DNA of 64,000 nucleotides from Salsuginibacillus kocurii DSM 18087 (GTDB lineage Bacteria; Bacillota; Bacilli; Bacillales; Marinococcaceae): contig NZ_KB898634.1 in assembly GCF_000377705.1 (NCBI RefSeq), positions 1 through 64,000 on the forward strand, given 5' to 3'. Numbering within the stretch: position 1 is the stretch's first letter; each line of letters begins with the position of its first letter. Below are positions 28,298 through 40,863 of this stretch, piece by piece. Both the position numbers and the translations under genes were made by a program. The notes under the pieces are model-generated. The model did no database searches and had not been told where the DNA came from. It saw nothing but the letters and a program-made list of their open reading frames with translations.

Positions 28298-28657
28298 TTA
28301 AAATTTGAGTCCGTTTTCGCGCGCTGCGTCAGCTAGCTCTTGAACGCGTCCGTGATATACAAAGCCTCCACGGTCGAATACCACCGTGTCAAGTCCTTTC
28401 TCTACAGCACGTGTTGCGATAAGCTCTCCAATTTTCTTCGCCGCTTCTTTATTTCCGCCGTTTTCAAGACCGAGATCATTTTCAGTAGAAGAAGCAGCTA
28501 CAATTGTTTCTCCTTTTACATCATCGATCACTTGGGCGTAAATGTGCTTTGACGAACGAAAAACGTTTAAACGCGGGCGCTCGGTAGTCCCTTTAATTTT
28601 CTTTCGTACGCTCATATGACGTTTCTTGCGCGCAGTCAAATTGTTCGCTTTTGCCAT
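28298..28657 (-). CDS. rplR: 50S ribosomal protein L18
   Basis: 119 residues; binds 5S rRNA with L5 and L25 in the central protuberance. Basic N-terminal tail and the C-terminal [20 protein letters not shown] motif are present. Confidence 0.97.
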   Translation of the reverse strand: MAKANNLTARKKRHMSVRKKIKGTTERPRLNVFRSSKHIYAQVIDDVKGETIVAASSTENDLGLENGGNKEAAKKIGELIATRAVEKGLDTVVFDRGGFVYHGRVQELADAARENGLKF

Positions 28658-28691
28658 GGGGGAACGTTCCTCCTTTCTATGCCGTTAGGCG

Positions 28692-29228
28692 TTACTTACC
28701 AGTTTTACCTTCTTTGCGGCGAACTGCTTCGCCTTCGTAACGTACACCTTTTCCTTTGTAAGGTTCTGGTGTGCGCATGGAACGGATATTGGAAGCAACT
28801 GCTCCTACGAGTTCTTTATCAATACCTTTAACGGTTACTTTTGTATTGGAAGGAACTTCGATTGTGATTCCTTCTTGCTCTTCGATCTCCACTGGATGAG
28901 AGTAACCAACGTTTAACACAAGTTTGTTACCAGACTTAGACGCTCGGTAACCTACTCCAACGAGTTCAAGAGACTTTTCAAAGCCTTTCGTAACTCCTTG
29001 AACCATATTATTAAGCAGGCTGCGGGTCGTGCCATGAAGAGCACGATGCTCTTTGTGTTCAGATGGACGCTCGATAACAAGCGTATTATCTTCATCCTTA
29101 ATAGTAATATCTTCATGAAATTGACGACTGAGCTCCCCTTTTGGGCCCTTCACTGTGAAGTAGTTGCCGTCTCTTTCAATTGTAACGTCGTTTGGGACTT
29201 CAATTGGAAGAACACCTACGCGTGACAT
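28692..29228 (-). CDS. rplF: 50S ribosomal protein L6
   Basis: 178 residues, two repeated L6 folds near the factor-binding site. ATG 29228 ([12 protein letters not shown]) is the family start and has AATGGAGGTGCAAAG before it; the frame extends eight codons further upstream without support. C-terminal GKGVRYEGE motif intact. Confidence 0.97.
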   Translation of the reverse strand: MSRVGVLPIEVPNDVTIERDGNYFTVKGPKGELSRQFHEDITIKDEDNTLVIERPSEHKEHRALHGTTRSLLNNMVQGVTKGFEKSLELVGVGYRASKSGNKLVLNVGYSHPVEIEEQEGITIEVPSNTKVTVKGIDKELVGAVASNIRSMRTPEPYKGKGVRYEGEAVRRKEGKTGK

Positions 29229-29260
29229 ATCTTTGCACCTCCATTCTTTCAATCAGTGGA

Positions 29261-29659
29261 TTACCATACGTACGCAAGAACTTCTCCGCCAACTTTGTTC
29301 TGGCGAGCGTCCTTGTCAGTCATTAAACCATTTGAAGTTGAAATCACTGCGATACCTAGGCCGTTCAAGACACGTGGTACCTCGTCAGACTTCGTATATA
29401 CGCGCAAACCAGGCTTACTGATTCGTTTAAGACCGGAGATGACACGCTCATTGCTTTCTCCGTATTTCAAAAACAAGCGCAGAACACCTTGTTTATTGTC
29501 TTCAATAAATTCCACATCGCGAATGAAACCTTCACGCTTGAGGATTTCAGCCATTTCTTTTTTCAAGTTCGATGCTGGAAGTTCCAGCTTATCGTGACGT
29601 ACCGTATTCGCGTTACGGATACGTGTAAGCATATCTGCAACAGGATCTGTCATGACCAT
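29261..29659 (-). CDS. rpsH: 30S ribosomal protein S8
   Basis: 132 residues; primary binder of the 16S central domain. Signature [20 protein letters not shown] near the C-terminus. GGAGGTATACAAG spacing supports ATG 29659 rather than the ATG two codons later. Confidence 0.97.
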   Translation of the reverse strand: MVMTDPVADMLTRIRNANTVRHDKLELPASNLKKEMAEILKREGFIRDVEFIEDNKQGVLRLFLKYGESNERVISGLKRISKPGLRVYTKSDEVPRVLNGLGIAVISTSNGLMTDKDARQNKVGGEVLAYVW

Positions 29660-29687
29660 CTTGTATACCTCCTTCCCTAAATGGGGC

Positions 29688-29876
<189 letters not shown>

Positions 29877-29905
29877 TTATTTCCCTCCTTATCGTTTTGA
29901 ATTCG

Positions 29906-30445
29906 TTACTTTTGGAATGGCATCCCGATTTGAGTCAACAATTCACGTGCTTCTTCATCTGAATCAGCTGTAGTGACGATGACGATATCCATTCCACGGA
30001 CTTTATCGACCTTATCGTATTCCACTTCTGGAAAAATTAATTGTTCTTTTACACCAAGCGTAAAGTTGCCGCGTCCGTCAAATGCTTTGTTAGATACACC
30101 ACGGAAGTCACGTACACGTGGAAGTGAAACGTGGATCAACTTTTCAAGAAAATCATACATGCGCTCACCGCGAAGCGTTACTTTTGCACCGATTGGGTTG
30201 CCTTCACGGAGTTTAAATCCAGCGATGGATTTTTTCGCTTTTGTAATAAGTGGCTTTTGCCCTGTAATAGCACTAAGTTCTTCAACTGCTTTATCTAGTG
30301 CTTTTGGGTTTTGTACCGCGTCACCTACACCCATGTTAATAACTACCTTCTCGATTTTTGGAACGGCCATCACCGAAGAGTAGTTAAACTTATCATGAAG
30401 TTGAGAGACAATTTCATTTTTGTAGCGTTCTTTCATTGCGTTCAT
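29906..30445 (-). CDS. rplE: 50S ribosomal protein L5
   Basis: 179 residues; holds 5S rRNA and contacts P-site tRNA and S13. Conserved [20 protein letters not shown] stretch near 31-50. ATG 30445 is supported by AGGAGGTCTACTGT. Confidence 0.97.
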   Translation of the reverse strand: MNAMKERYKNEIVSQLHDKFNYSSVMAVPKIEKVVINMGVGDAVQNPKALDKAVEELSAITGQKPLITKAKKSIAGFKLREGNPIGAKVTLRGERMYDFLEKLIHVSLPRVRDFRGVSNKAFDGRGNFTLGVKEQLIFPEVEYDKVDKVRGMDIVIVTTADSDEEARELLTQIGMPFQK

Positions 30446-30472
30446 ACAGTAGACCTCCTTTCACCTGGACGA

Positions 30473-30799
30473 TTACTGATCTAGAGCTTCTCCAGATTTT
30501 TTTGCGATTCGTACTTTTTTACCGTCTTCTTCTTTTTTACCGACACGTGTTGGTTCATTTGTCTTCGGATCAATCGGCATCACGTTGGAAACGTGAACTG
30601 GGGCTTCTTGTTCAAGAATGCCGCCCTGTGGATTTTCCTGAGAAGGCTTAGCGTGTTTTTTGATCATGTTAATGCCTTCCACAAGCACTCGTTGGTTGCT
30701 TGGATAGGCTTGAAGGATGACACCTTCTTTGCCTTTGTCTTTACCGGAGATCACTTTTACTTTGTCACCGGTTTTTACATGAAGCTTTGGTTGAGCCAT
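30473..30799 (-). CDS. rplX: 50S ribosomal protein L24
   Basis: 108 residues with an N-terminal KOW motif ([18 protein letters not shown], about 10-27); initiator of 50S assembly at the tunnel exit. ATG 30799 is chosen because AAGGAGGTGCGACCAACT precedes it; an upstream in-frame GTG lies inside this Shine-Dalgarno. Confidence 0.96.
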   Translation of the reverse strand: MAQPKLHVKTGDKVKVISGKDKGKEGVILQAYPSNQRVLVEGINMIKKHAKPSQENPQGGILEQEAPVHVSNVMPIDPKTNEPTRVGKKEEDGKKVRIAKKSGEALDQ

Positions 30800-30850
30800 A
30801 GTTGGTCGCACCTCCTTGACCAGTCAATATCAATTGTATCTATCCGATTC

Positions 30851-31219
30851 TTACAAAACTTCCGGAGCAAGAGAGACAATCTTCATGTATTGTCTATCAC
30901 GAAGTTCACGTGCAACTGGACCAAAAATCCGAGTTCCGCGTGGTCCTTTATCATCACGAACCACTACTGCTGCATTTTCGTCAAAGCTGATGTACGTGCC
31001 ATCCGGGCGACGAACACCACTGCGTGAACGTACGATAACTGCACGTACAACTTCACCTTTCTTGACAACGCCACCTGGTGTTGCTTGCTTAACAGCACAA
31101 ACGATCATATCACCAATATTAGCGGACTTACGGCCAGAACCGCCGAGGACTTTAATGCACTCTACTTCACGTGCGCCGGAGTTGTCTGCTACTTTCAAGC
31201 GACTTTCCTGCTGGATCAT
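30851..31219 (-). CDS. rplN: 50S ribosomal protein L14
   Basis: 122 residues, beginning [20 protein letters not shown]; forms intersubunit bridges with 16S h14 and is the docking site of silencing factor RsfS. Normal length. Confidence 0.97.
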   Translation of the reverse strand: MIQQESRLKVADNSGAREVECIKVLGGSGRKSANIGDMIVCAVKQATPGGVVKKGEVVRAVIVRSRSGVRRPDGTYISFDENAAVVVRDDKGPRGTRIFGPVARELRDRQYMKIVSLAPEVL

Positions 31220-31253
31220 AAGGTCATGACCTCCCTTCCGTCGAAAACTTGAG

Positions 31254-31517
31254 TTAGATAATAACTGCTTCTTCCACTACTTCAACGAGGCGGAAATATT
31301 TATCTTTTGAAAGTGGGCGTGTTTCCATAATTTTCACGACATCGCCAACTTTAGCTTCGTTGTTTTCATCATGGGTTTTAAATTTCTTGGAGTACTTTAC
31401 GCGCTTGCCGTAAAGTGAGTCCATTTTATACGTTTCAACAACAACCGTGATTGTTTTGTCCATTTTGTCAGAAACAACACGGCCATTATATACTTTACGC
31501 TGTTTACGTTCAGCCAT
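31254..31517 (-). CDS. rpsQ: 30S ribosomal protein S17
   Basis: 87 residues, OB fold with the motif [14 protein letters not shown] (about 12-25) and [16 protein letters not shown] at the C-terminal side. Standard length. Confidence 0.97.
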   Translation of the reverse strand: MAERKQRKVYNGRVVSDKMDKTITVVVETYKMDSLYGKRVKYSKKFKTHDENNEAKVGDVVKIMETRPLSKDKYFRLVEVVEEAVII

Positions 31518-31544
31518 TGGTTGTGAAACCTCCTCTACAGTAGA

Positions 31545-31748
31545 TTAACCTTTGTTTATGCCGAGCTCACGTTCACGCAAGACAGTTTTGGCACGGGCGA
31601 TATCTTTGCGGACGTGGCGAATGCGGGTAGGGTTATCCAATTGGCCAGTTGCTAGCTGGAAACGGAGGTTGAACAATTCTTCTTTTAGAGAATCGGTTTG
31701 CTGTTCAATCTCTGCCGTGGTTAGATCGCGGAATTCGTTAGCTTTCAT
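31545..31748 (-). CDS. rpmC: 50S ribosomal protein L29
   Basis: 67 residues, two long helices at the tunnel exit, binding site for SRP and trigger factor. ATG 31748 (MKANEFRDL) lies inside the end of rplP, overlapping by 11 bases, with GGGTGGTG as ribosome-binding site. Confidence 0.95.
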   Translation of the reverse strand: MKANEFRDLTTAEIEQQTDSLKEELFNLRFQLATGQLDNPTRIRHVRKDIARAKTVLRERELGINKG

Positions 31749-32172
31749 TTGCGTCACCACCCACTTCTTCGCGTTTTACAAACTTAGTTTTTATCGGGAG
31801 TTTATGAGACGCAAGACGTAGCGCTTCGCGGGCAACGTCTTCATTTACACCTGCGATTTCGAACATAACTTTCCCGGGCTTAACAACAGCTACCCAGCCT
31901 TCTGGAGCACCTTTACCAGAACCCATACGTACTTCTAGAGGCTTTGCAGTGTAAGGCTTATCTGGGAAAATTTTAATCCATACTTTACCGCCACGTTTCA
32001 TGTAACGAGTCATCGCAATACGAGCGGCTTCAATCTGGCGGTTTGTTATCCATGCGGCTTCAGTCGCACGAAGACCATATTCACCAAATGTTACTTCTTT
32101 GCCGCCTTTAGCGCGTCCGCGCATGCGTCCGCGATGCTGACGACGATATTTTACGCGTTTAGGCATTAACAT
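31738..32172 (-). CDS. rplP: 50S ribosomal protein L16
   Basis: 144 residues; organises the A-site region and peptidyl transferase centre. Starts [15 protein letters not shown] with AAGGAGG nine bases upstream. The segment with the hydroxylated Arg of other bacteria (about 80) reads [13 protein letters not shown]. Confidence 0.97.
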   Translation of the reverse strand: MLMPKRVKYRRQHRGRMRGRAKGGKEVTFGEYGLRATEAAWITNRQIEAARIAMTRYMKRGGKVWIKIFPDKPYTAKPLEVRMGSGKGAPEGWVAVVKPGKVMFEIAGVNEDVAREALRLASHKLPIKTKFVKREEVGGDANES

Positions 32173-32174
32173 GA

Positions 32175-32834
32175 TTAGTTGCCTCCTTCCTCGTTATTCG
32201 TTCCTTTGGTAGGAAGGACCTCTCCACGGTAGATCCAGATTTTAACGCCTAGCTTACCGTAAGTGGTGTCCGCTTCAGCTGTGCCATAATCGATATCAGC
32301 ACGCAATGTGTGAAGTGGAACGGTTCCTTCGCTGTAACTTTCTGAACGAGCAATGTCCGCACCGCCAAGACGACCGTTTACTTCTGTACGGATTCCTTGG
32401 GCGCCAGCGCGCATTGTACGCTGCATAGACTGCTTCATCGCACGGCGGAATGATACTCGGTTTTCTAATTGTCTTGCAATGTTTTCAGCAACGAGACGTG
32501 CATCCAAGTCAGGCTGCTTTACCTCTGCAATGTTAATATGCACGCGCTTGCCAGTCAGGTTATTTAAGTTCTTGCGTAGAGATTCTACTTCAGAACCACC
32601 TTTACCAATAACCATACCAGGCTTTGCTGTGTGGATCGTAATGTTTACACGATTAGCTGCACGCTCAATTTCAACCATTGATACAGCCGCGTCGGTTAGA
32701 CGATTTTCGATATATTCCCGGATCTTCACGTCTTCGTGAAGAAGATTGGCATATTCTTTCTCGGCATACCATTTAGATTCCCAGTCACGGATAACTCCGA
32801 CCCGTAGACCAACTGGATTAACTTTTTGACCCAC
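32175..32834 (-). CDS. rpsC: 30S ribosomal protein S3
   Basis: 219 residues. KH domain with the GxxG loop [10 protein letters not shown] (about 78-87) and C-terminal S3 domain; part of the mRNA entry channel and helicase. Only two bases separate it from rplP. Confidence 0.97.
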   Translation of the reverse strand: MGQKVNPVGLRVGVIRDWESKWYAEKEYANLLHEDVKIREYIENRLTDAAVSMVEIERAANRVNITIHTAKPGMVIGKGGSEVESLRKNLNNLTGKRVHINIAEVKQPDLDARLVAENIARQLENRVSFRRAMKQSMQRTMRAGAQGIRTEVNGRLGGADIARSESYSEGTVPLHTLRADIDYGTAEADTTYGKLGVKIWIYRGEVLPTKGTNNEEGGN

Positions 32835-32837
32835 TCT

Positions 32838-33179
32838 TTAACCCTCCTCTTTCTCTGATACTACAATGGTGATGTGGCTTGTGCGCTTGTTAATACGAGT
32901 AGCACGGCCCATCGCACGTGGACGGAAACGTTTCAGTGTAATACCTTCGTCTACAAAAGCCTCACTGATGTATAGGTTTTCCGGTTCCATATCATAATTG
33001 TGCTCTGCGTTTGCGATAGCAGAATTTAATACTTTCTCAACGATTGGTGAAGCAGCTTTCGGTGTGTGGTTCAAGATGGAAAGCGCTTCTCCTACCTCTT
33101 TGCCCCGTACAAGGTCTACGACCAGGCGCGCTTTGCGAGGGGCAATGCGCATTTGCTTTGCGACTGCTTTGGCTTGCAT
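32838..33179 (-). CDS. rplV: 50S ribosomal protein L22
   Basis: 113 residues. Its beta-hairpin (about 80-100, [20 protein letters not shown]) lines the exit tunnel and is the macrolide-linked loop; it is wild type in length. Confidence 0.97.
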   Translation of the reverse strand: MQAKAVAKQMRIAPRKARLVVDLVRGKEVGEALSILNHTPKAASPIVEKVLNSAIANAEHNYDMEPENLYISEAFVDEGITLKRFRPRAMGRATRINKRTSHITIVVSEKEEG

Positions 33180-33200
33180 CGTGCAGAACCTCCCCTCTAA

Positions 33201-33482
33201 TTAGCGTCGTTTCGTTTTCTTGTCATCTTTCTCGTGACCTCGGAACGTACGCGATGGTGCGAATTCTCCGAGCTTGTGTCCGACCATGTCTTCCTGAACG
33301 TAAACAGGAACGTGTTTGCGTCCATCATAAACAGCAATCGTGTGTCCTACAAAGTCAGGGAAGACTGTGGAACGACGAGACCATGTTTTTATGACCTGCT
33401 TTTCGCTTTTTTCATTTAACGCTTCAACCTTTTTCATCAAATGATCATCGACAAAAGGTCCTTTTTTCAAACTGCGAGCCAT
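33201..33482 (-). CDS. rpsS: 30S ribosomal protein S19
   Basis: 93 residues, 30S head next to S13. Family start [15 protein letters not shown], motif [16 protein letters not shown] near the C-terminus. Confidence 0.97.
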   Translation of the reverse strand: MARSLKKGPFVDDHLMKKVEALNEKSEKQVIKTWSRRSTVFPDFVGHTIAVYDGRKHVPVYVQEDMVGHKLGEFAPSRTFRGHEKDDKKTKRR

Positions 33483-33543
33483 GATGAAACCTCCCTTCGC
33501 AATGGACCTACGGTTCCATAGAACCGTAGATCATTTCATTGGT

Positions 33544-34383
33544 TTACTTCTTTTTCTTCTTACGACGACGAACGATATACTTATCAGTGTCTTTATTCTT
33601 CTTGCGGGTCTTCAAGCCAACTGCTTTTTGTCCCCAAGGAGAAACTGGAGCGACACGACCAACTGGCGCGCGACCTTCACCACCACCGTGTGGGTGATCG
33701 GTAGGGTTCATTGCAGAACCACGTACGTGTGGACGCTTATTCATCCAGCGGCTGCGGCCTGCTTTACCAACAGTGATTAGCTCATGTTCCAAGTTTCCAA
33801 CCTGTCCAACTGTCGCACGGCAAGTTAGAAGTACAAGACGTGTTTCACCAGATTTCAGGCGAATCATTGCGTACTTACCTTCTTTACCTAGCACTTGAGC
33901 TTCAGAACCAGCAGCACGGACCATTTGCCCTCCGCGACCCGGCTTAAGCTCAATGTTGTGTACAATTGTACCAACTGGAAGGTCTTTAAGTTCCATCGCA
34001 TTACCTGTTTTGATGTCAGCTTCTGAACCGTTCATGATCTCATCGCCGACTTTAAGTCCTTTAGGCGCTAGGATGTAGCGCTTCTCACCGTCTGCATAAT
34101 TGATCAAAGCAATATTCGCTGTACGGTTCGGATCATATTCAATCGTAGCAACGCGACCTGGTACACCATCTTTATCACGTTTGAAGTCAATGATGCGGTA
34201 TTGGCGCTTATGGCCGCCACCTTGATGGCGCATCGTCATGCGTCCATGGTTGTTACGTCCGCCTTTCTTATGAAGCGGAGCCGTAAGTGAGCGCTCTGGC
34301 TGGTCAGTTGTGATTTCCTCAAACGTTTTTCCAGACATAAAGCGTTGACCATTTGTGGTTGGTTTATACTTTTTCACTACCAT
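33544..34383 (-). CDS. rplB: 50S ribosomal protein L2
   Basis: 279 residues; essential for subunit joining and the peptidyl transferase centre. The conserved histidine motif [19 protein letters not shown] is near 224-242. C-terminal tail rich in Arg and Lys. Confidence 0.97.
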   Translation of the reverse strand: MVVKKYKPTTNGQRFMSGKTFEEITTDQPERSLTAPLHKKGGRNNHGRMTMRHQGGGHKRQYRIIDFKRDKDGVPGRVATIEYDPNRTANIALINYADGEKRYILAPKGLKVGDEIMNGSEADIKTGNAMELKDLPVGTIVHNIELKPGRGGQMVRAAGSEAQVLGKEGKYAMIRLKSGETRLVLLTCRATVGQVGNLEHELITVGKAGRSRWMNKRPHVRGSAMNPTDHPHGGGEGRAPVGRVAPVSPWGQKAVGLKTRKKNKDTDKYIVRRRKKKKK

Positions 34384-34409
34384 CGTGATTTCCCTCCTTC
34401 TCTTATAAG

Positions 34410-34694
34410 TTAGACTTCAAAGAATTCGATTTCTTCGCTGTCAGATGTTAGCGTCACAATAGCTTTTTTCCGTGCTGGCTTGTAGCCTTCATAACGGCCA
34501 AAACGACGGAATTTACGCTTGTAATTCTGAGTGTTCACTTTATCAACTTCAACATCAAAGATCTCTTCGATGGCTTGTTTGACTTGTGTCTTATTAGCTT
34601 TTACGTCTACTTCAAACGTGTACTTTTTATCTTCCATGATTTCAGTAGTACGTTCTGTAATAACGGGGCGCTTAATCACGTCACGAGCTTTCAT
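34410..34694 (-). CDS. rplW: 50S ribosomal protein L23
   Basis: 94 residues; tunnel-exit protein that docks trigger factor and [23 protein letters not shown] near the C-terminus is typical. Its ATG shares one base with the rplD stop. Confidence 0.97.
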   Translation of the reverse strand: MKARDVIKRPVITERTTEIMEDKKYTFEVDVKANKTQVKQAIEEIFDVEVDKVNTQNYKRKFRRFGRYEGYKPARKKAIVTLTSDSEEIEFFEV

Positions 34695-35317
34695 TAACCA
34701 AGCACCTCCTCTACCTTGCTGACAGCATCTTTTGTCATGACTAAATATTCATGCTTTAAGATCGTTAGGACGCTTACCTCATCTGCAGTAAGTACATCTA
34801 CTTGCGGGAGGTTGCGTGCTGAAAGTGCTAATGTTTCATTCGCATCAGCTGTAACAACAAGTGTTTTTTCGCTTGCAGAAAGATTAGACAAAATACCAAG
34901 CATTTCTTTCGTCTTTGGCGCTTCAAGATTCAACTCATCCACTACAACGAGTGTCTCGTCTTTTACTTTTGAAGCGTAAGCTGACTTAAGTGCTAATCGA
35001 CGTGCTTTTTTCGGCATTTTGAAACCATAATTGCGTGGTGTTGGAGCAAATGCTACACCACCACCCACCCAGATTGGGGAGCGGATTGAACCGTGGCGGG
35101 CACGACCAGTGCCTTTTTGGCGCCATGGCTTACGTCCTCCTCCTCTGCGCTCTGAACGTGTTTTTGCTTTGTGCGTGCCTTGACGCTCAGAAGCCTGTTG
35201 CATGACAACAGCGTCATGAAGAACGTTTTCGTTTGGTTCAATCCCAAACACAGCTTCAGCTAAGTCAAGATCACCGACTTGCGAGCCGGCCTGATTATAC
35301 AACGTAACGTTAGGCAT
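34694..35317 (-). CDS. rplD: 50S ribosomal protein L4
   Basis: 207 residues. The extended loop (about 40-100: [20 protein letters not shown]) reaches into the exit tunnel; loop sequence is wild type. L4 is the autoregulator of the S10 operon in E. coli; in Bacillus this control is not established. Confidence 0.97.
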   Translation of the reverse strand: MPNVTLYNQAGSQVGDLDLAEAVFGIEPNENVLHDAVVMQQASERQGTHKAKTRSERRGGGRKPWRQKGTGRARHGSIRSPIWVGGGVAFAPTPRNYGFKMPKKARRLALKSAYASKVKDETLVVVDELNLEAPKTKEMLGILSNLSASEKTLVVTADANETLALSARNLPQVDVLTADEVSVLTILKHEYLVMTKDAVSKVEEVLG

Positions 35318-35343
35318 GGGGAAGCCTCCTTTCCTCTAAACAA

Positions 35344-35973
35344 TTAGTTAGCTTTAATAGTTGATTTCACAGTAACGAAGCTTTTCTTCGGTCCTGGTAC
35401 ATTTCCTTTAATAAGCAGCAGATTGCGCTCACCGTCAACCTTTACGATTTCTAGGTTCTGAACGGTTACTTGCTTGCCACCCATACGGCCTGGAAGCTTT
35501 TTGCCCTTCTTAACCGTGTAATGACCCATTACACCCATTGAACCTGGACGACGGTGGAAACGAGAACCGTGGCTCATTGGCCCACGTGTTTGGTTGTGGC
35601 GCTTGATCGCACCCTGGAACCCTTTCCCTTTTGATGTTCCTACCACGTCTACAAAATCGCCTGCATCAAATGTATCAACTTTGACTTCTTGACCAGCTTC
35701 GTAGTCCGTAACGTTTGCATCACGGATCTCACGAATGTAGCGCTTGGGGGTCGCCCCTACTTTCTCAGCATGCCCCTGCTCTGGTTTATTAGAACGTGAC
35801 TGCTTCTTGTCAGCCACACCTAGTTGCACTGCCTCATAACCATCTGTTTCCTGGTTCTTTGTTTGTAGCACAACGTTAGGCTCTGCTTCGATTACAGTCA
35901 CGGGAACTACTTCGCCGTTTTCGTCGAAGATTTGAGTCATGCCGAGTTTTTTACCCAAGATTCCTTTGGCCAT
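35344..35973 (-). CDS. rplC: 50S ribosomal protein L3
   Basis: 209 residues; assembly initiator. The central loop with [14 protein letters not shown] (about 130-143), which approaches the peptidyl transferase centre, is intact. GGAGGTGTGACTT precedes the ATG. Confidence 0.97.
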   Translation of the reverse strand: MAKGILGKKLGMTQIFDENGEVVPVTVIEAEPNVVLQTKNQETDGYEAVQLGVADKKQSRSNKPEQGHAEKVGATPKRYIREIRDANVTDYEAGQEVKVDTFDAGDFVDVVGTSKGKGFQGAIKRHNQTRGPMSHGSRFHRRPGSMGVMGHYTVKKGKKLPGRMGGKQVTVQNLEIVKVDGERNLLLIKGNVPGPKKSFVTVKSTIKAN

Positions 35974-36016
35974 AAGTCACACCTCCTGTGATATTAATAA
36001 TTCTTGCCTAATATAA

Positions 36017-36325
36017 TTAAAGTTTGATTTCAATATCTACGCCAGATGGTAAATCTAAACGCATGAGTGCGTCTACAGTTTGCGGCGTTGGACTGAGGAT
36101 GTCAATCAGTCTCTTATGTGTACGCATTTCAAACTGTTCGCGAGAATCCTTAAACTTATGAGTTGCACGAAGTACTGTGTAGATTGAACGCTCTGTTGGA
36201 AGCGGGATCGGTCCTGAAACATTCGCACCTGAACGCTTCGCCGTTTCCACGATCTTCTCTGCAGACTGATCAAGCACACGGTGATCATAAGCCTTTAAAC
36301 GAATTCTGATTTTCTCATTTGCCAT
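36017..36325 (-). CDS. rpsJ: 30S ribosomal protein S10 (NusE)
   Basis: 102 residues. Dual role in the 30S head and, as NusE, in antitermination with NusB. The segment [20 protein letters not shown] (about 33-52) is typical. First gene of the S10 cluster; AAAGGAGGGCTTATA upstream. Confidence 0.97.
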   Translation of the reverse strand: MANEKIRIRLKAYDHRVLDQSAEKIVETAKRSGANVSGPIPLPTERSIYTVLRATHKFKDSREQFEMRTHKRLIDILSPTPQTVDALMRLDLPSGVDIEIKL

Positions 36326-36484
36326 TATAAGCCCTCCTTTTTCGCCCGATTTTACAGACTTACTCCGTGAAAATTATCCTCAACCCACCCATGGCAAAGG
36401 GGCCGGGTGTATCGGCAACCTTTCACATCATTGCAATCAATGACCGTCACATAAGGGCTGTTGCCCTCAATCTGTGATCACACT
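36326..36484 (-). promoter_or_regulatory. S10 operon 5' leader with hairpins
   Basis: About 160 bases from the expected transcription start to rpsJ. On the minus strand it has a GGGC-AACA-GCCC hairpin (about 36446-36461) and a CACCC/GGGTG stem around 36389-36410, neither followed by a T-run. It may be autoregulatory, but no known ribosomal protein leader is recognised. Confidence 0.4.
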
Positions 36485-36490
36485 TTATCT

Positions 36491-36519
36491 ATTATAAAGA
36501 TCTAGCTCATTAAATGCAA
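36491..36519 (-). promoter_or_regulatory. S10 operon promoter (sigma-A)
   Basis: Minus strand TTGCAT (36514-36519), 17 bases, TATAAT (36491-36496). This drives rpsJ and probably the whole S10-spc-alpha cluster. Confidence 0.85.
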
Positions 36520-36540
36520 GGATATAATAAAATTTTTTTT

Positions 36541-36847
36541 GATGAAGGTTTTGTTGTTCGTTTTTACGAGATTTTACTGCATAATATCCCTTGCTGAGGT
36601 TGATCAAAGTTACTGTGACTTGTTCGAGTGGTAAAGTAACAGCTGTAGACGTGCACGGCTTTCAGCGAGGAGGCTGAAGCGTGGCTGCGGCTAGGATGTC
36701 GCACTAGTGCCGACAGAGGCCGCGTCCGTCTCCAATAAATTCTCTTTATCTTCTCTGTTATAAAAAGCAATCTGCAAACATCCACATCGACCCCTTATAT
36801 TATAGAAGAAACTCGAAACAGCCTTGTTCCCATAAGAGAATAACGCG
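36541..36847. other. Intergenic region tuf-rpsJ with repeat-like hairpin
   Basis: About 300 bases without a gene; a 73-codon open frame on the minus strand (36564-36785) has no start signal or protein-like features. Positions 36653-36681 form a strong GC-rich hairpin (CGGCTTTCAGC and GCTGAAGCG arms around GAGGAG). Next to it lies ATGTCGCACTAGTGCCGACA (36697-36716), itself partly palindromic. Both resemble extragenic repeats of alkaliphilic Bacillus. Confidence 0.4.
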
Positions 36848-36874
36848 AAAGGCCGCCTGGATCAGGCGGCCTTT
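36848..36874 (-). terminator. Intrinsic terminator of tuf (str operon)
   Basis: Perfect 12-base stem AAAGGCCGCCTG/CAGGCGGCCTTT with a three-base loop. The downstream T-run is weak on the minus strand, but the stem is very strong and placed 33 bases after the tuf stop. Confidence 0.8.
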
Positions 36875-36906
36875 AATAAAAGATGCATCTTTTTTTAAAC
36901 CATTAC

Positions 36907-38097
<1,191 letters not shown>

Positions 38098-38138
38098 TTG
38101 TGGGTTCCTCCCTTAATAACATAAAAGTTTATGGTAGT

Positions 38139-38177
38139 AAGAAGGGTGAAAGAAAACACTTTCAGTCACCTTTCTTA
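38139..38177 (-). promoter_or_regulatory. Hairpin between fusA and tuf
   Basis: Minus strand AAGAAAGGTGA (38167-38177) pairs with TCACCCTTCTT (38139-38149) with a mismatch and a further CTTT/AAAG helix. It may tune the tuf:fusA ratio by partial termination or processing; the T-run is short. Confidence 0.4.
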
Positions 38178-38219
38178 GCTTACAATAGATGTCACTTAGT
38201 GACAATTGGTTGTGGTGAA

Positions 38220-40298
38220 TTATTCCCCACTATTTTTCTTAACAATCTCTTCAGAGATACTCTTTGGCACTTCTTCATAGTGGTCAAAGAACATGGAGTA
38301 CGTACCGCGTCCTTGTGTGCTGGAACGAAGGTTTGTCGCATATCCGAACATTTCCGCTAACGGAACAAAAGCACGGATCGTTTGAGCATTACCTCTTGCT
38401 TCCATACCGTCAACACGGCCACGACGGGAAGTGATATCACCCATCACATCACCCATGTACTCTTCTGGAAGTACAACCTCCACTTTCATAACTGGCTCAA
38501 GAAGTGCTGGGTTACAATGTTTCTTCGCTTCTTTAAGCGCCATTGATGCAGCAATCTTATATGCCATTTCGTTGGAATCCACATCGTGATAAGAGCCATC
38601 GAAAAGTTTTGCTTTAACATCGATTAATGGATAACCAGCTAAGAGCCCGTTGTCCATCGCCTCTTCCAACCCTTGCTCAACAGATGCAATGTATTCACGA
38701 GGGATTACACCACCAACGATTTTGTTTTCAAATTCAAAGCCTGCGCCTTCTTCGTTTGGTTCGAATTCGATCCAAACGTGACCATATTGACCACGACCAC
38801 CAGACTGACGTACAAACTTACCTTCAACTTGTGCACCTTGTTTGATTGACTCACGGTAGGAAACTTGTGGAGCCCCTACTTGTGCTTCAACCTTGAATTC
38901 ACGCTTCAAACGATCAACGATGATATCAAGGTGAAGTTCACCCATACCAGCTATAATCGTCTGGCCTGTTTCTTCATCAGTGTGCGTCTTGAAGGTCGGG
39001 TCTTCTTCAGCTAGCTTGGCAAGAGCCATACCCATTTTATCCTGGTCGGCCTTTGATTTTGGCTCAACAGATAGAGAGATTACAGGCTCAGGGAAGTCCA
39101 TTGATTCAAGAATCACATGGTTTTTCTCATCACAAAGAGTGTCACCCGTTGCTGTATCTTTCAACCCAACGCCGGCACCGATTTCGCCCGCATAGATTGT
39201 ATTTAACTCTTCACGTGAGTTAGCGTGCATCTGCAAGATACGGCCTACGCGCTCACGCTTTCCTTTTGTTGTGTTTTGCACATAAGAGCCTGCGCTCAAT
39301 GTACCAGAATACACACGGAAGAAAGTTAATTTACCTACGTATGGGTCAGCCATTACTTTAAAGGCAAGTGCAGAGAACGGGCCGTTGTCATCTGCTTCAC
39401 GAGTTACTTCCTCTTCGGAATCCGGAAGAATACCTTTAATTGCTGGTACATCTAGTGGTGATGGCAAGTAATCAATAACAGCGTCGATCATAAGCTGAAC
39501 ACCTTTGTTTTTGAAAGCTGACCCGCAAAGTACCGGGTAAAACTCAACATTAAGTGTTCCAGTACGAATAGCTGCAACCAATTCTTCATTGGTGATTTCT
39601 TCACCTTCAAGGTACTTATTCATGAGATTCTCATCAAAGTCTGCAGCAGCTTCGACAAGGGACTCACGGTATTCTTCAGCCTGCTCTTTATATTCATCAG
39701 GAATCTCGCGAGCCTCTGTGCGGCTTCCAAGATCGTCGAGGTAATAGAACGCCTGCATGCCAATAAGGTCAATGATGCCTTCAAAATTATCCTCTGCACC
39801 AATTGGAAGCTGAATTGGGTGTGCATTTGCGCCCAATCGATCTTGCAATGTGCTTACTGAATACAAGTAGTCTGCACCGACTTTATCCATTTTGTTAACA
39901 AATACGATACGTGGTACATGGTATGTTGTTGCCTGGCGCCATACGGTTTCTGTTTGCGGCTCAACGCCTGATTGAGCGTCAAGAACCGCAACAGATCCGT
40001 CAAGCACCCGCAATGAACGTTCAACTTCAACTGTGAAGTCGACGTGTCCTGGTGTGTCAATAATGTTAATGCGGTGATCTTTCCATTCAGCAGAAGTGGC
40101 CGCGGAAGTAATTGTAATTCCGCGCTCCTGCTCCTGGGACATCCAGTCCATTTGGGATGCACCTTCATGGGTTTCACCGATTTTGTGAATACGTCCTGTA
40201 TAATAGAGAACACGCTCTGTAGCCGTTGTTTTACCGGCATCGATGTGAGCCATAATCCCGATGTTGCGTGTTTTTTCTAAGGAGAACTCTCGTGCCAT
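38220..40298 (-). CDS. fusA: Translation elongation factor EF-G
   Basis: 692 residues, five domains. G1 AHIDAGKTT (17-25), DTPGHVDFT (about 82-90), NKMDK (about 136-140). Drives translocation and, with RRF, ribosome recycling. Starts [16 protein letters not shown]; the preceding AAAGGAGAAAAGACAGTC is a good site. Confidence 0.98.
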   Translation of the reverse strand: MAREFSLEKTRNIGIMAHIDAGKTTATERVLYYTGRIHKIGETHEGASQMDWMSQEQERGITITSAATSAEWKDHRINIIDTPGHVDFTVEVERSLRVLDGSVAVLDAQSGVEPQTETVWRQATTYHVPRIVFVNKMDKVGADYLYSVSTLQDRLGANAHPIQLPIGAEDNFEGIIDLIGMQAFYYLDDLGSRTEAREIPDEYKEQAEEYRESLVEAAADFDENLMNKYLEGEEITNEELVAAIRTGTLNVEFYPVLCGSAFKNKGVQLMIDAVIDYLPSPLDVPAIKGILPDSEEEVTREADDNGPFSALAFKVMADPYVGKLTFFRVYSGTLSAGSYVQNTTKGKRERVGRILQMHANSREELNTIYAGEIGAGVGLKDTATGDTLCDEKNHVILESMDFPEPVISLSVEPKSKADQDKMGMALAKLAEEDPTFKTHTDEETGQTIIAGMGELHLDIIVDRLKREFKVEAQVGAPQVSYRESIKQGAQVEGKFVRQSGGRGQYGHVWIEFEPNEEGAGFEFENKIVGGVIPREYIASVEQGLEEAMDNGLLAGYPLIDVKAKLFDGSYHDVDSNEMAYKIAASMALKEAKKHCNPALLEPVMKVEVVLPEEYMGDVMGDITSRRGRVDGMEARGNAQTIRAFVPLAEMFGYATNLRSSTQGRGTYSMFFDHYEEVPKSISEEIVKKNSGE

Positions 40299-40351
40299 GA
40301 CTGTCTTTTCTCCTTTCTTCTTTTGGAAGAATAGTTAATTGGATAATTTAA

Positions 40352-40822
40352 TTACCAGCGGTAGTGAGCAAACGCTTTGTTCGCTTCTGCCATACGGTGC
40401 GTATCTTCACGCTTTTTAACCGCAGAACCTGAATTGTTTGCAGCATCCAAGATTTCATTAGCTAGACGCTCTTCCATTGTTTTCTCTCCACGAAGTCGTG
40501 CATAGCTAACGATCCAACGAAGGCCAAGTGTCGTACGACGGTCTGGCTTCACTTCGATTGGTACTTGGTAGTTCGCACCACCAACACGGCGTGCTTTAAC
40601 TTCAAGTACTGGCATTACGTTTTTGAGCGCTTGGTCAAAGATCTCCATTGGATCCTGTCCACTGCGTTCTCCAACTAGTTCAAATGCTTTATAAAGAATG
40701 TTTTGCGCTTTTCCTTTTTTGCCATCTACCATGATACGGTTTACGAGGCGAGTTACAAGCTTCGAATTATAAATCGGATCTGGTAGCACTTCACGGCGAG
40801 GTACTGGACCTTTACGAGGCAT
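40352..40822 (-). CDS. rpsG: 30S ribosomal protein S7
   Basis: 156 residues; primary assembly protein of the 30S head at the E site. ATG 40822 ([16 protein letters not shown]) is supported by AAGGAGGGGTGACC; the frame reaches two codons further. Confidence 0.97.
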   Translation of the reverse strand: MPRKGPVPRREVLPDPIYNSKLVTRLVNRIMVDGKKGKAQNILYKAFELVGERSGQDPMEIFDQALKNVMPVLEVKARRVGGANYQVPIEVKPDRRTTLGLRWIVSYARLRGEKTMEERLANEILDAANNSGSAVKKREDTHRMAEANKAFAHYRW

Positions 40823-40863
40823 GGTCACCCCTCCTTTCCTACTATTACAATGTGGTCTTCACA

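Noticed and set aside
36564-36785. 73-codon open frame on the minus strand between tuf and rpsJ
   Set aside because: No Shine-Dalgarno, unusual composition, and it covers repeat-like hairpin sequence.
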